Shown: positions 1 through 6,013 of the stretch, piece by piece | How the letters are laid out: each line of letters begins with the position of its first letter | Position numbering within the stretch: the first letter of the stretch is position 1 | Assembly (NCBI GenBank): GCA_024277475.1 | Contig: JAJRVC010000343.1 | Location: forward strand, 1-8,085 | Length of the DNA stretch: 8,085 bases | DNA from: Deltaproteobacteria bacterium | Lineage (GTDB): Bacteria > Desulfobacterota > Desulfobacteria > Desulfobacterales > JAFDCJ01 | Reading direction: 5' to 3' | Notes under the pieces: model-generated | The model's input: the letters and a program-made list of their open reading frames with translations, nothing else | Databases searched by the model: none | What the model was told of the DNA's origin: nothing | Program-made: the position numbers and the translations under genes

Positions 1-6
1 CTCCGC

Positions 7-52
7 GGGTTTACGTCTGCGAAGTACGAAAAGTACGTCTCAACGTAAACCC
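7..52. repeat. Imperfect palindrome (long hairpin) at the window edge
   Basis: Two perfect 10-base arms, GGGTTTACGT at 7-16 and ACGTAAACCC at 43-52, face each other. The interior continues the symmetry with interruptions: GTAC at 24-27 and GTAC at 33-36 close a GAAAA pentaloop, with mismatches and one bulge between. The whole could fold as a stem-loop of about 46 nt on either strand. It lies about 90 bases beyond the stop codon of the minus-strand universal stress gene, but no T-run follows it on either strand, so it is not a classical intrinsic terminator. It could be a REP-like dispersed palindrome, an RNA 3' stabiliser or a protein-binding site. A second copy is not visible in this window. 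Confidence 0.6.
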
Positions 53-144
53 TTGTGCGGCCTTGCTCAGAGAAAAAATTGCTCATTTCTGAATTGGAAA
101 CTTACGCCAGTGCCCATGGATAAAAAAGGCTTCGTGGACGGCCA

Positions 145-537
145 CTATGTAACCGTAACGACCGGACAAGACGCATTTAAGACCACGTATTGGGCAGTGG
201 AGCCGAATATGAGTTTGCCGACCTTTGACCTTCTGCGAACACCGATGATGATTTCATCGGCTTTGTGTTCATCTGCCAGCTGCACCAGGTCCTCGCCGGC
301 CTGTAATCCTCGAACCGACAAGATCGGTTTGCAGGGGATTTTTTTATCCAGCAAAATATTCTTTTCATAAGCCAGATTGTTTTCCGCGTCCTCGAAATCC
401 TTGCGCGGCACTTCGGGTCCCCCGACCATGGAGTGCATCAGAATAATCTCAGCCTTAAAAGCGTTTGCATGTTTTTCGGCGATTGCTATGGCTTCTTTGG
501 CCACATTTGATCCGTCATAACCCACTAAAATTTTCAT
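145..537 (-). CDS. Universal stress protein, UspA family
   Basis: A 130-residue single-domain cytoplasmic protein of the universal stress protein (Usp) fold. The N-terminus MKILVGYDGS is the typical first beta strand with the nucleotide-contacting Asp at residue 8. The C-terminal half has the ATP-loop region GVRRRSKVGKLIFGST followed by the closing strand CPVVTVT. In ATP-binding Usps this loop reads G-2X-G-9X-G-S/T; here the second glycine is an arginine while the last G-S-T is kept, so nucleotide binding is likely but not certain. The protein is slightly shorter than the usual 140-150 residues. The start is supported by an AAGGAGG ribosome site (complement of 544-550) six bases upstream. A TATAAT-like box (complement of 662-667) lies about 125 bases upstream with a poor -35 partner. 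Usps typically respond to starvation or redox stress; the specific role here is unknown. Confidence 0.93.
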   Translation of the reverse strand: MKILVGYDGSNVAKEAIAIAEKHANAFKAEIILMHSMVGGPEVPRKDFEDAENNLAYEKNILLDKKIPCKPILSVRGLQAGEDLVQLADEHKADEIIIGVRRRSKVGKLIFGSTAQYVVLNASCPVVTVT

Positions 538-571
538 TTTTTTCCTCCTTACCTCAAAAAATATAAACGTT

Positions 572-637
572 GTTGATTAGTTGACTGGTTTATGGGTTGA
601 TTTGGTTTAAAACAATCGACTCAATTGCCTAATCAAC
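572..637. repeat. 9-bp inverted repeat in the leader of the stress-protein gene
   Basis: GTTGATTAG at 572-580 and CTAATCAAC at 629-637 are perfect reverse complements separated by 48 bases. They lie in the 143-bp spacer between the LUD pseudogene and the universal stress gene, downstream of the candidate TATAAT on the minus strand, and so would fall in the stress gene's 5' leader if that box is used. The intervening DNA is rich in related GTTGA/GATT words, so this may be a decayed low-complexity repeat rather than a working structure. Confidence 0.35.
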
Positions 638-680
638 CACTCAGCGATATTTGATTTTATCATTATAGTCTATTTGGTTC

Positions 681-1113
681 CTATAAACCGAGATCCTCGT
701 TAATCAATACCACTTTAACTCTTTCTTTCGGAAAAGATTTTTCGGTGATGGTCCATGTGTTGCAGATCCGATCCGGGCTTTTGCACTCCTGACAGTAGGA
801 TGTTTTAACACAGGGTGTCTTTTTGTCTCCGACGCTCCACCATTTCATCCGCTGGAATTTTCTTGTCAAAGGTGTCCAGCACTTCCAGATCCGGATTTGC
901 CTTCAGCTGATGATAAAGCCCACTGTCGATAAACGTCATCGATCCAGCCCAGGATATGGTTTTTGCATTTAACTTGGGCATGATATCTTCCAGGACGGTT
1001 TTACAGGCCGCCTGTTTGTTTTCTGCAAGGTAAACATCGAAATTGTTGGATTCCAGCGCTGTTTCCAGGTCGGCCAGCCTTAGCTTCCAGTAGTTGTCAA
1101 TCGGTTTGTCCAT
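681..1113 (-). pseudogene. LUD-domain protein gene, internally deleted and frameshifted
   Basis: The first 97 codons (about 823-1113) encode the N-terminal part of a LUD-domain (DUF162, YkgG/LutC-like) protein, including the segment TISWAGSMTFIDSGL and ending in DEMVERRRQ. The frame then reads only KDTLC before a stop at 805-807. In another frame the C-terminal part resumes at about 824, KKTPC, with the cysteine-rich tail C-x6-C-x2-C-x6-C (residues up to SPDRIC), then ICNTWTITEK and the ending VVLINEDLGL, stopping at 681-683. From memory of the family, single-domain members are about 200-215 residues; here only about 143 remain, so roughly 65-75 central residues are missing at the junction near 820-826 and the reading frame is broken as well. 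LUD proteins are linked to lactate utilisation or electron-transfer complexes. A GGAGG site (complement of 1119-1123) precedes the start. An assembly error at this point is the main alternative. Confidence 0.8.
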
Positions 1114-1178
1114 GTTTGCCTCCGGAGTTTGTCCCTATAATTGCCAAAAAAAATGTTGCCTCGTAGATATTCCCAAAA

Positions 1179-1197
1179 TACCATTTCTATCATGGTA
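1179..1197. repeat. Small inverted repeat TACCAT-N7-ATGGTA
   Basis: Six-base perfect arms at 1179-1184 and 1192-1197 flank a seven-base loop, in the AT-rich spacer between the phosphatase gene and the LUD pseudogene. On the minus strand the hairpin is followed only by ATTTTGGG, so any terminator for the phosphatase gene would be weak. An operator upstream of the LUD gene is equally possible. Confidence 0.3.
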
Positions 1198-1275
1198 AAG
1201 AAAAAAAATACATCTAATTCAAATTTGCTTGAGAATCAATATTATTTTAACAACAAACAACAGGCTACGGACATA

Positions 1276-1289
1276 GAGCGGCGACGCTC
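1276..1289 (-). terminator. Short GC hairpin directly after the phosphatase stop codon
   Basis: GAGCG-GCGA-CGCTC forms a five-pair, GC-rich stem with a four-base loop two bases beyond the minus-strand TGA at 1292-1294. There is no T-run immediately after it on the minus strand, so it may act as a pause or weak termination hairpin only. Confidence 0.25.
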
Positions 1290-1291
1290 GA

Positions 1292-2941
1292 TCAGGCTTC
1301 CACTTTAATAACCACCAGCGTTACATCGTCTTCCTTTCCCAGTGGAGGACTGAATCGATTCAATTCATCGAAGACTGCCTGCAGGATTTCCGTGGCCGTT
1401 TCCCGGGCATAGGCTCTGATAACATGGTGAAACCTTTCCTTGCCGAACATTTGTCCCCGTGCATTTCGAGATTCCCAGATTCCATCGGTGCCGATTAAAA
1501 GGATTTGTCCCGGTATTATTTTGTGCTTAAATTCCTGGTAGGCCGCTTTTTCAGATACCCCCAAAGGCAGGGAATGGCCAGCAAGTTCTTTGAAATTGCC
1601 GGAATCCGGATCAAAGGTAAGGGCCGGATCGTGTCCCGCATTTGCCCAGCGAATGATTTTATTCGGACTGTCGATTTCGCAAAAAAACAAAGTCATAAAT
1701 CGGCCGGAATCCTCCACGTCGCGGGATAGCTGCCGATTGACATCCGCAAGAATCTGGTTGAGATTGCCGGTCCTTGAGGCGCGCTGCCGCAGAAAGGCCC
1801 GGGCGGTGGTCATCAGTAGGGCCGAAGCAATCCCATGGTCGGAGACATCTCCGACGACGATTTTAATTTTACCGCGTTCATTTTTATCCACCGGCAAATA
1901 GTCAAAATAATCCCCACCGGTTTCTTCACAGTAAATGCTCTTCCCTGCAATATCCAGTCCCTGGATTGTTGGAGCGGTATCCGGCAATAAGTGCTGCTGG
2001 ACTTCTTTGGCAATGCCCAGGGATCGGCGGATACGATCGCGTTCCTGAAGCCCTTCGGTCATTTCGTTGATGACTTCACCCGTGTAACCGATCTCGTCAT
2101 TGGACGTTACTTGTACCTTTTTGTCGAAACGCCCGTTTTTGACACTGCTCAATGTTTGAATAATTTCTTTAATCGGCGTCGTCAGGTTTCTGCTGACCAA
2201 CATAGTTAAAACGATACCTACCCCAATGAATATAAGCCCATTGGTGATTATCGCCGACCTTGCCAGTTTCAGGGCTGTAGCAGGGTCATCAAAATTGCAG
2301 GCGATTCTGTCTATGATCTGCAGGATGGAAAACAGGGGGATCAGGTTACAGGCAAACAAAAGGGCTGTCAGTCGCGTGCTGATCCGTATACGCAGGGTTT
2401 TGGGGATTTTGTGCAATCCGCCATCGGGGAAAAAATGGGGAGCCAGTCGTTTTTGTAATACGTGCTCAAGCAGGAAAAAGGCAACGGTCACGGTAATGAT
2501 GCCGGTACTGATATTCAGCAAAAAAGATCGCTGGATGTTAACAGGATCGGCTTGCACCAATAAAAAAACAGCAGGGTAAAGAATGGCTGCCAAAAGCCAC
2601 ATGCTGAAATCAATGGCGATCAGGACAAAGGGCTCATTGAGTAATCTTCGACGAGCCCTGCTTTCCAGTTCCGGCGAGATAGGTATCCGGTTTGACTCGG
2701 CAGTCAGGTATTGTCGGATAGACCGCTCGTAAATCAAGGTTATTGCCGTTACAAATATGAATGCAAACGGTGTAAAGGCCATATCAAATAAATAGGCAAG
2801 ACGATTTTCAAAAAGGATGTCCAGGAAAGGTATTTCAGCCCTGTAGATCAAAGCTTGAACAATAACAGCCCCAATAAAGTTGGCCAGGAAGTTGGCCGCC
2901 AGCATTTCATTTTTTAGATGAAAAAATTTTAATTTAGTCAT
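1292..2941 (-). CDS. Membrane HAMP-PP2C (SpoIIE/RsbU-type) serine phosphatase
   Basis: A 549-residue signalling protein. Six hydrophobic segments are visible at about 12-33, 53-71, 105-129, 139-161, 190-210 and 231-250. A HAMP linker follows at about 248-302 (P256, NDEIG at 281-285), then a short helix and a PP2C/SpoIIE catalytic domain from about 310 to the end. Metal-binding and catalytic landmarks are all present: GGDYFDY (342-348), GDVSDHG (364-370), ANAGHDP (433-439), GTDGIWE (484-490) and EDDVT (537-541). It should therefore be an active Mg/Mn-dependent Ser/Thr phosphatase at the inner membrane, probably acting on an anti-sigma-factor antagonist (STAS) protein. No STAS or anti-sigma kinase gene is adjacent, so the partner must be elsewhere. 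The six-helix plus HAMP front end recalls the membrane module of some class III adenylate cyclases. An AGGAG site (complement of 2951-2955) lies nine bases upstream of the ATG. Confidence 0.92.
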   Translation of the reverse strand: MTKLKFFHLKNEMLAANFLANFIGAVIVQALIYRAEIPFLDILFENRLAYLFDMAFTPFAFIFVTAITLIYERSIRQYLTAESNRIPISPELESRARRRLLNEPFVLIAIDFSMWLLAAILYPAVFLLVQADPVNIQRSFLLNISTGIITVTVAFFLLEHVLQKRLAPHFFPDGGLHKIPKTLRIRISTRLTALLFACNLIPLFSILQIIDRIACNFDDPATALKLARSAIITNGLIFIGVGIVLTMLVSRNLTTPIKEIIQTLSSVKNGRFDKKVQVTSNDEIGYTGEVINEMTEGLQERDRIRRSLGIAKEVQQHLLPDTAPTIQGLDIAGKSIYCEETGGDYFDYLPVDKNERGKIKIVVGDVSDHGIASALLMTTARAFLRQRASRTGNLNQILADVNRQLSRDVEDSGRFMTLFFCEIDSPNKIIRWANAGHDPALTFDPDSGNFKELAGHSLPLGVSEKAAYQEFKHKIIPGQILLIGTDGIWESRNARGQMFGKERFHHVIRAYARETATEILQAVFDELNRFSPPLGKEDDVTLVVIKVEA

Positions 2942-2983
2942 GACCGCGGTCTCCTGTATCCGTCTATCCGGAGAAAGCTCAAT

Positions 2984-3160
2984 CGTAACCGTTCAAGAGG
3001 TTCCGAGGTTCCAGAAAAACCCTGAACGCGTGAACGGCTACAGGATTTTCTTTATCAGGACAAAATGGAAACATCAACGTTTCAATTTTTTTATCATTGT
3101 ATTACAGTCGATTTGCTATATATTTAATCCGAGTGGTTCAAGGTTCAGAGCCGCTCAACC
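2984..3160. repeat. Degenerate GAAC/GTTC word cluster in the divergent spacer
   Basis: The words CCGTTCAAG, GGTTCCGAGGTTCC, CCCTGAACG, GTGAACGG and, further on, GTGGTTCAAGGTTCAGAG recur irregularly on both strands. The same kind of words return at 5761-5772 (AACGGTTCAAAG), 7025-7040 (CTGAACGGTTCCAGG) and 7209-7235 (CCCTGAAC twice). They are confined to spacers and are not in exact register. They look like decayed dispersed repeats rather than defined operators. Confidence 0.4.
3097..3124 (+). promoter_or_regulatory. Candidate sigma70 promoter for the MoxR-type gene
   Basis: TTGTAT at 3097-3102 and TATATT at 3119-3124 are separated by 16 bases, about 75 bases before the ATPase start codon, within an AT-rich stretch of the 254-bp divergent spacer (2942-3195). 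The rest of that spacer holds degenerate GTTC/GAAC words (see repeat entry) and no gene. Confidence 0.4.
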
Positions 3161-3195
3161 TCTGATCCGCTAACCTCATAGGGGAGACCTCATCG

Positions 3196-4122
3196 ATGAA
3201 ATTCAAAAGTGTTGAGCATGTTAAGATGGCCTTGGAAAAAGCCGACTACATCTGCTCCAAGACAATTGCAACCGTTGTCTTTTTGGCCCAGGCAACCCAA
3301 AAACCGGTTCTGGTAGAGGGACCTGCCGGGGTGGGCAAAACGGAGCTTTCCAAGGCGGTCGCCCGCAGCCTGGAACGCGAATTAATTCGCCTTCAATGCT
3401 ACGAAGGACTGGATGAGACCAAGGCCCTTTACGAATGGGAGTATGCCAAACAACTGCTTTACACCCAGATGATGAAGGAAAAGATCAATGATGTCATCAA
3501 AGGGGCAAATTCCCTGCCGGATGCCGTGGACCGGATTGCATCCCAGGAGGATGCTTTTTTTTCGGAGCGCTTCATCCAGCCCCGCCCTCTCCTGCAAGCC
3601 ATCAGCGCTGTTTGTCCCGTGGTGCTCCTCATTGATGAAGTGGATAAATCCGACCCCGAGTTTGAGGCCTTTTTACTGGAAGTGTTAAGTGATTTTCAAA
3701 TATCCATCCCGGAACTGGGGACTCGCAAAGCATTGAATATTCCGTTCGTTTTTTTGACCTCCAATGATTCCCGGGACATGAGTGATGCCCTAAAACGAAG
3801 ATGCATCCACCTTTACATCGACTACCCGGAACGTGAACTTGAATTGGAAATCGTTAAGCTGAAGATCCCTCAAATCAATGACCAACTGGTCCTACGTCTG
3901 GTTGACACTATTCGCAATATTCGTAACCTGGATCTGAAGAAAAAGCCCTGTATTTCCGAAACCCTGGACTGGGCGCAATCTTTGCTGGCACTGCAGGTTG
4001 AAGATTTGTCCCCCGAGATCGTCACCGACACGCTCAATGTGATTTGCAAGTACAGGGCCGATGTGGGGCAGGTTGTGGAGAAGATGGATAAGATCATCGA
4101 TGGAGGATCAAATGGTGTTTAG
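3196..4122 (+). CDS. MoxR-family AAA+ ATPase, CoxD-like
   Basis: A 308-residue soluble AAA+ ATPase. Walker A is GPAGVGKT (42-49), Walker B is LLIDEVD (144-150), sensor 1 is the TSN at 188-190, and RR at 201-202 fits the arginine-finger region. The block GLDETKALYEWEYAKQLLY (71-89) and the region ERFIQPRPL before Walker B are typical of the CoxD branch, named from carbon monoxide dehydrogenase maturation, where the ATPase works with the VWA protein CoxE on cofactor assembly. The next gene encodes a CoxE-like protein, so the two probably form such a pair. No coxMSL structural genes are in the window, so the client protein is unknown. GGGGAGA at 3181-3187 precedes the ATG with normal spacing. 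The 3' end carries its own strong ribosome site, GGAGG at 4102-4106, with an ATG at 4112 that overlaps the stop. Confidence 0.92.
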   Translation: MKFKSVEHVKMALEKADYICSKTIATVVFLAQATQKPVLVEGPAGVGKTELSKAVARSLERELIRLQCYEGLDETKALYEWEYAKQLLYTQMMKEKINDVIKGANSLPDAVDRIASQEDAFFSERFIQPRPLLQAISAVCPVVLLIDEVDKSDPEFEAFLLEVLSDFQISIPELGTRKALNIPFVFLTSNDSRDMSDALKRRCIHLYIDYPERELELEIVKLKIPQINDQLVLRLVDTIRNIRNLDLKKKPCISETLDWAQSLLALQVEDLSPEIVTDTLNVICKYRADVGQVVEKMDKIIDGGSNGV

Positions 4123-4189
4123 TATTTTACTTTTTTGGGGCTTATTCAAAAGAATTCCTCGATACTCTGCATCGGGGTTAAGAAGATAA
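4112..4189 (+). other. 25-codon ORF with strong SD overlapping the ATPase stop
   Basis: GGAGG at 4102-4106 is followed five bases later by ATG at 4112-4114, overlapping the ATPase stop at 4120-4122. This is the arrangement expected for a translationally coupled next gene. The frame, beginning MVFSILLFWGLFKR, ends after 25 codons at 4187-4189, inside the spacer hairpin region. The true downstream protein starts 200 bases later at 4312 with no clear ribosome site. The ORF may be a leader peptide or the stranded original start of the CoxE-like gene after DNA was inserted here. No known peptide family is recognised. Confidence 0.35.
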
Positions 4190-4227
4190 AAATTCATTTT
4201 GATACTTCGCAGCTCTGCTGCGGGGTA
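4157..4227. repeat. Pair of related hairpins with identical TCT loops
   Basis: Hairpin A (4157-4177) is CCTCGATAC-TCT-GCATCGGGG. Hairpin B (4205-4225, extendable to 4203-4227) is CTTCGCAGC-TCT-GCTGCGGGG. Both have nine-base arms, the same TCT loop and the same C-Y-T-C-G ... C-G-G-G-G base. The middle stem bases differ while nearly all pairs are kept, counting G-T pairs, with one A/C mismatch in A. The flanks share GATAC and AATTC words, suggesting tandem copies of a unit of about 48 bases. They fill the spacer between the ATPase and VWA genes. They are likely a dispersed intergenic palindrome family, possibly acting as an RNA processing or attenuation site inside the operon. Confidence 0.6.
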
Positions 4228-4311
4228 ATTCATTTGTAATTTGGTGCTTGGGGTTTTAAGAATTAGTGTGATTGCTTTTTTTTAGTATGAGCAGATCAAT
4301 GACTTGATATC

Positions 4312-5694
4312 ATGGTTAATCTGGTACTAAAATTTGTCGCCTGTTCACGCACGGCGGGGCTCAGGATCTCAACCTCCGAAGTGCTCGACTGCCTCAATCA
4401 GTTAAAGTTGGTGGATTTATTGAATGAGAAGCAGTTTGCGGCGGTATTGCGGGCTAATTTTGCCAAAAGCAGGCGGGAGCAATTTCACTTCGACCGTCTG
4501 TATGATCTATTTTTCCACGAACTGCGCCAGGAATCCGGCATTTCACATGCAGACCCCCTGTCCGAAGAGATTCAAAATACCCTATCGGCACTTGCCGCCG
4601 AACAAAACGGCAATAAAATCCACCAGGCGGTGCTCGATTTTCTAAACGGGGACCCGCTGTCGTTTTTGGAGCAGATGCAGCAAGCTTTTATGGCGGGAAA
4701 CGTCCAAGGTGGGGGCATGGGTTCCAATCTGGGGCCGATGATCCAGCGCCTCGAGTTGATGCTGCAGATCAATGTCGTCGAAGATACGCTGATGCAATTT
4801 ATTACCGATCAACGGGATTGGATGCACTGGGAAATTCGCCGTGATTTGAAAGCACTCTTCGACGCCCGGCTGGCCAGCGCCCGCAGGCTGCTTACACGGC
4901 AAAACCGACCCTTTGAGGAAGACAGCAAAAAGACACCTTCCTATCAACAACACCTGGACCGGCTGGGTGAAATCCATTTTGCATCCCTGACCAAGAAAGA
5001 AGTGGCAGGGATGCGTGAGGCCATCGATCAACTCGTTCGCAAGCTCAAAGACACCATCAGCAGGCGGTATGCGGCGAAAAACAGGGGCGCACTGGATGTT
5101 AAGAAAACGCTGCGCCGGGCGGCCGGTTATCAAGGTATTCCGCTGGAGCTTTTTTTTCGCAACCGTCCGCCGCGCAAGGCCAAGATCGTCACCCTGTGCG
5201 ATGTTTCCGGCTCGGTCTGGTCGGCTGCCAGATTTATGCTGAACATGCTCTATTCGCTGCAGGACTGCTTTACCCAGGTACGCAGTTTTGTCTTCGTGGC
5301 CGGATTGGATGAAGTGACCGGAATTTTTAAAGATTGTGAGATTAACCTGGCCATTGACAAGGTCCTGAAAGAAGCAAATATCGAATACAATGCGGCCACC
5401 GATTACGGACTGACCTTTCGTCAGTTTAAAAAAGATTACATGGACATTCTCAATAAGAAGACCACCCTGATTATTATCGGCGACGGCCGATCCAATTACA
5501 GCAATCCTGAAGAACAAATACTGGATGAAATGCGGCAAAGATGTCGTCGGGTCATATGGTTGAACCCGGAAACCCGGTATTTCTGGTACACAGGCGACAG
5601 CGAGATGCGAGCCTATCAAGCCTGCTGCAATGAAGTTCGTCTCTGCCAGAACCTCAACCAGCTACTGGAGTTCATTCAATCGCTGGTATTGTGA
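4312..5694 (+). CDS. VWA-domain protein, CoxE-like
   Basis: A 460-residue protein with no signal peptide or membrane helix. Residues 1-280 are a mostly helical N-terminal region typical of CoxE-type proteins, beginning with LKFVACSRTAGLRISTSEV. The VWA domain spans about 290-460. Its MIDAS metal site is complete: D-x-S-x-S as DVSGS (297-301), a Thr in AATDYG (363) and Asp391 in GDGRSN (390-395). In known systems CoxE-like proteins act as adaptors for a MoxR ATPase, coupling ATP hydrolysis to metal insertion or remodelling of a target enzyme. The ATPase gene directly upstream supports that pairing. The ATG at 4312 is chosen because an in-frame stop lies at 4300-4302 and the N-terminus matches the family, yet no convincing Shine-Dalgarno precedes it. 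A glycine-rich linker (VQGGGMGSN) sits at 131-139. Long ORFs antisense to this gene are codon shadows. Confidence 0.88.
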   Translation: MVNLVLKFVACSRTAGLRISTSEVLDCLNQLKLVDLLNEKQFAAVLRANFAKSRREQFHFDRLYDLFFHELRQESGISHADPLSEEIQNTLSALAAEQNGNKIHQAVLDFLNGDPLSFLEQMQQAFMAGNVQGGGMGSNLGPMIQRLELMLQINVVEDTLMQFITDQRDWMHWEIRRDLKALFDARLASARRLLTRQNRPFEEDSKKTPSYQQHLDRLGEIHFASLTKKEVAGMREAIDQLVRKLKDTISRRYAAKNRGALDVKKTLRRAAGYQGIPLELFFRNRPPRKAKIVTLCDVSGSVWSAARFMLNMLYSLQDCFTQVRSFVFVAGLDEVTGIFKDCEINLAIDKVLKEANIEYNAATDYGLTFRQFKKDYMDILNKKTTLIIIGDGRSNYSNPEEQILDEMRQRCRRVIWLNPETRYFWYTGDSEMRAYQACCNEVRLCQNLNQLLEFIQSLVL

Positions 5695-5810
5695 GGATCA
5701 AATCGGGGGTCGCACTACTTTTTAATGCTTCCATTCTTTTAGCCTCTGAGCGCACGAATCAACGGTTCAAAGTTGAGGTGGAGCCATAAATAAAACAGAG
5801 ATTAAAAAAA

Positions 5811-5853
5811 ATTTAAAAAATCAGCACCCCCCAGCAGAGGTGATTTTTTAAAT
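5811..5853. terminator. 13-bp perfect inverted repeat, probable bidirectional terminator
   Basis: ATTTAAAAAATCA at 5811-5823 is the exact reverse complement of TGATTTTTTAAAT at 5841-5853, with a C-rich 17-base loop between. An alternative fold pairs CACC (5825-5828) with GGTG (5839-5842), followed directly by a six-T run, which is a terminator shape for the VWA transcript. On the minus strand the hairpin is also followed by T-runs. It lies about 115 bases after the VWA stop and just before the cold-shock promoter, so it probably insulates the two units. The same palindrome could also bind a regulator. Confidence 0.55.
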
Positions 5854-5860
5854 AAATCAC

Positions 5861-5888
5861 TTGATTTTGCCTGAAAAAAGGGTATTAT
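5861..5888 (+). promoter_or_regulatory. Sigma70-type promoter of the cold-shock gene
   Basis: TTGATT at 5861-5866 and TATTAT at 5883-5888 are 16 bases apart. Transcription would begin near 5895, giving a leader of roughly 120 nt before the ATG at 6014. Long leaders are characteristic of cold-shock mRNAs. Confidence 0.55.
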
Positions 5889-5960
5889 CAGTTCAATCAT
5901 TAAAGGTCCGTTTTATATTGAACGGCCGGTTTCATTCTGAAGGAAAGATTCATCTGTCCA

Positions 5961-6013
5961 TGTGGCATCCTGAAGTATGGGACTATGACAATTTTTTTAA
6001 GGAGGGTGCCACA
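5961..6013 (+). promoter_or_regulatory. Leader hairpin that buries the cold-shock Shine-Dalgarno
   Basis: TGTGGCATCCT at 5961-5971 can pair with AGGAGGGTGCCACA, positions 6003-6013 supplying eleven continuous pairs (ten Watson-Crick and one G-U). The right arm contains the AGGG half of the ribosome site AAGGAGGG and ends one base before the ATG at 6014. The loop of about 31 nt carries a seven-T run. This stem would block ribosome entry when folded, suggesting a temperature- or ligand-dependent switch. The fold was found by eye; its energy was not computed. Confidence 0.5.

Larger units (their letters stand above)
5695..6013. other. 319-bp spacer: terminator, promoter and long leader
   Basis: No gene is seen here. 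The first 115 bases are unremarkable apart from the word AACGGTTCAAAG at 5761-5772. There follow a 13-bp inverted repeat (5811-5853), a promoter (5861-5888) and a leader of roughly 120 nt ending in a Shine-Dalgarno-burying stem (5961-6013), each listed separately. An in-frame upstream extension of the cold-shock ORF to 5861 is open, but its sequence is not cold-shock-like and it covers the promoter. Confidence 0.7.

Noticed and set aside
53..370. 105-codon plus-strand frame at the left edge
   Set aside because: Most of it is antisense to the universal stress gene, with no ribosome site or domain.
1114..1291. Possible Fur-like or promoter elements in the LUD upstream spacer
   Set aside because: Only partial matches in a very AT-rich stretch; no pair of boxes had acceptable sequence and spacing.
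4642..5619. 325-codon open frame antisense to the VWA gene
   Set aside because: It lies fully opposite a gene with clear VWA motifs, has no recognisable domain or ribosome site, and is explained by the codon composition of the sense strand.
5861..6013. In-frame N-terminal extension of the cold-shock protein
   Set aside because: The added residues are not part of the cold-shock domain, the extension would begin on the -35 box, and AAGGAGG at 5999-6005 clearly serves the ATG at 6014.
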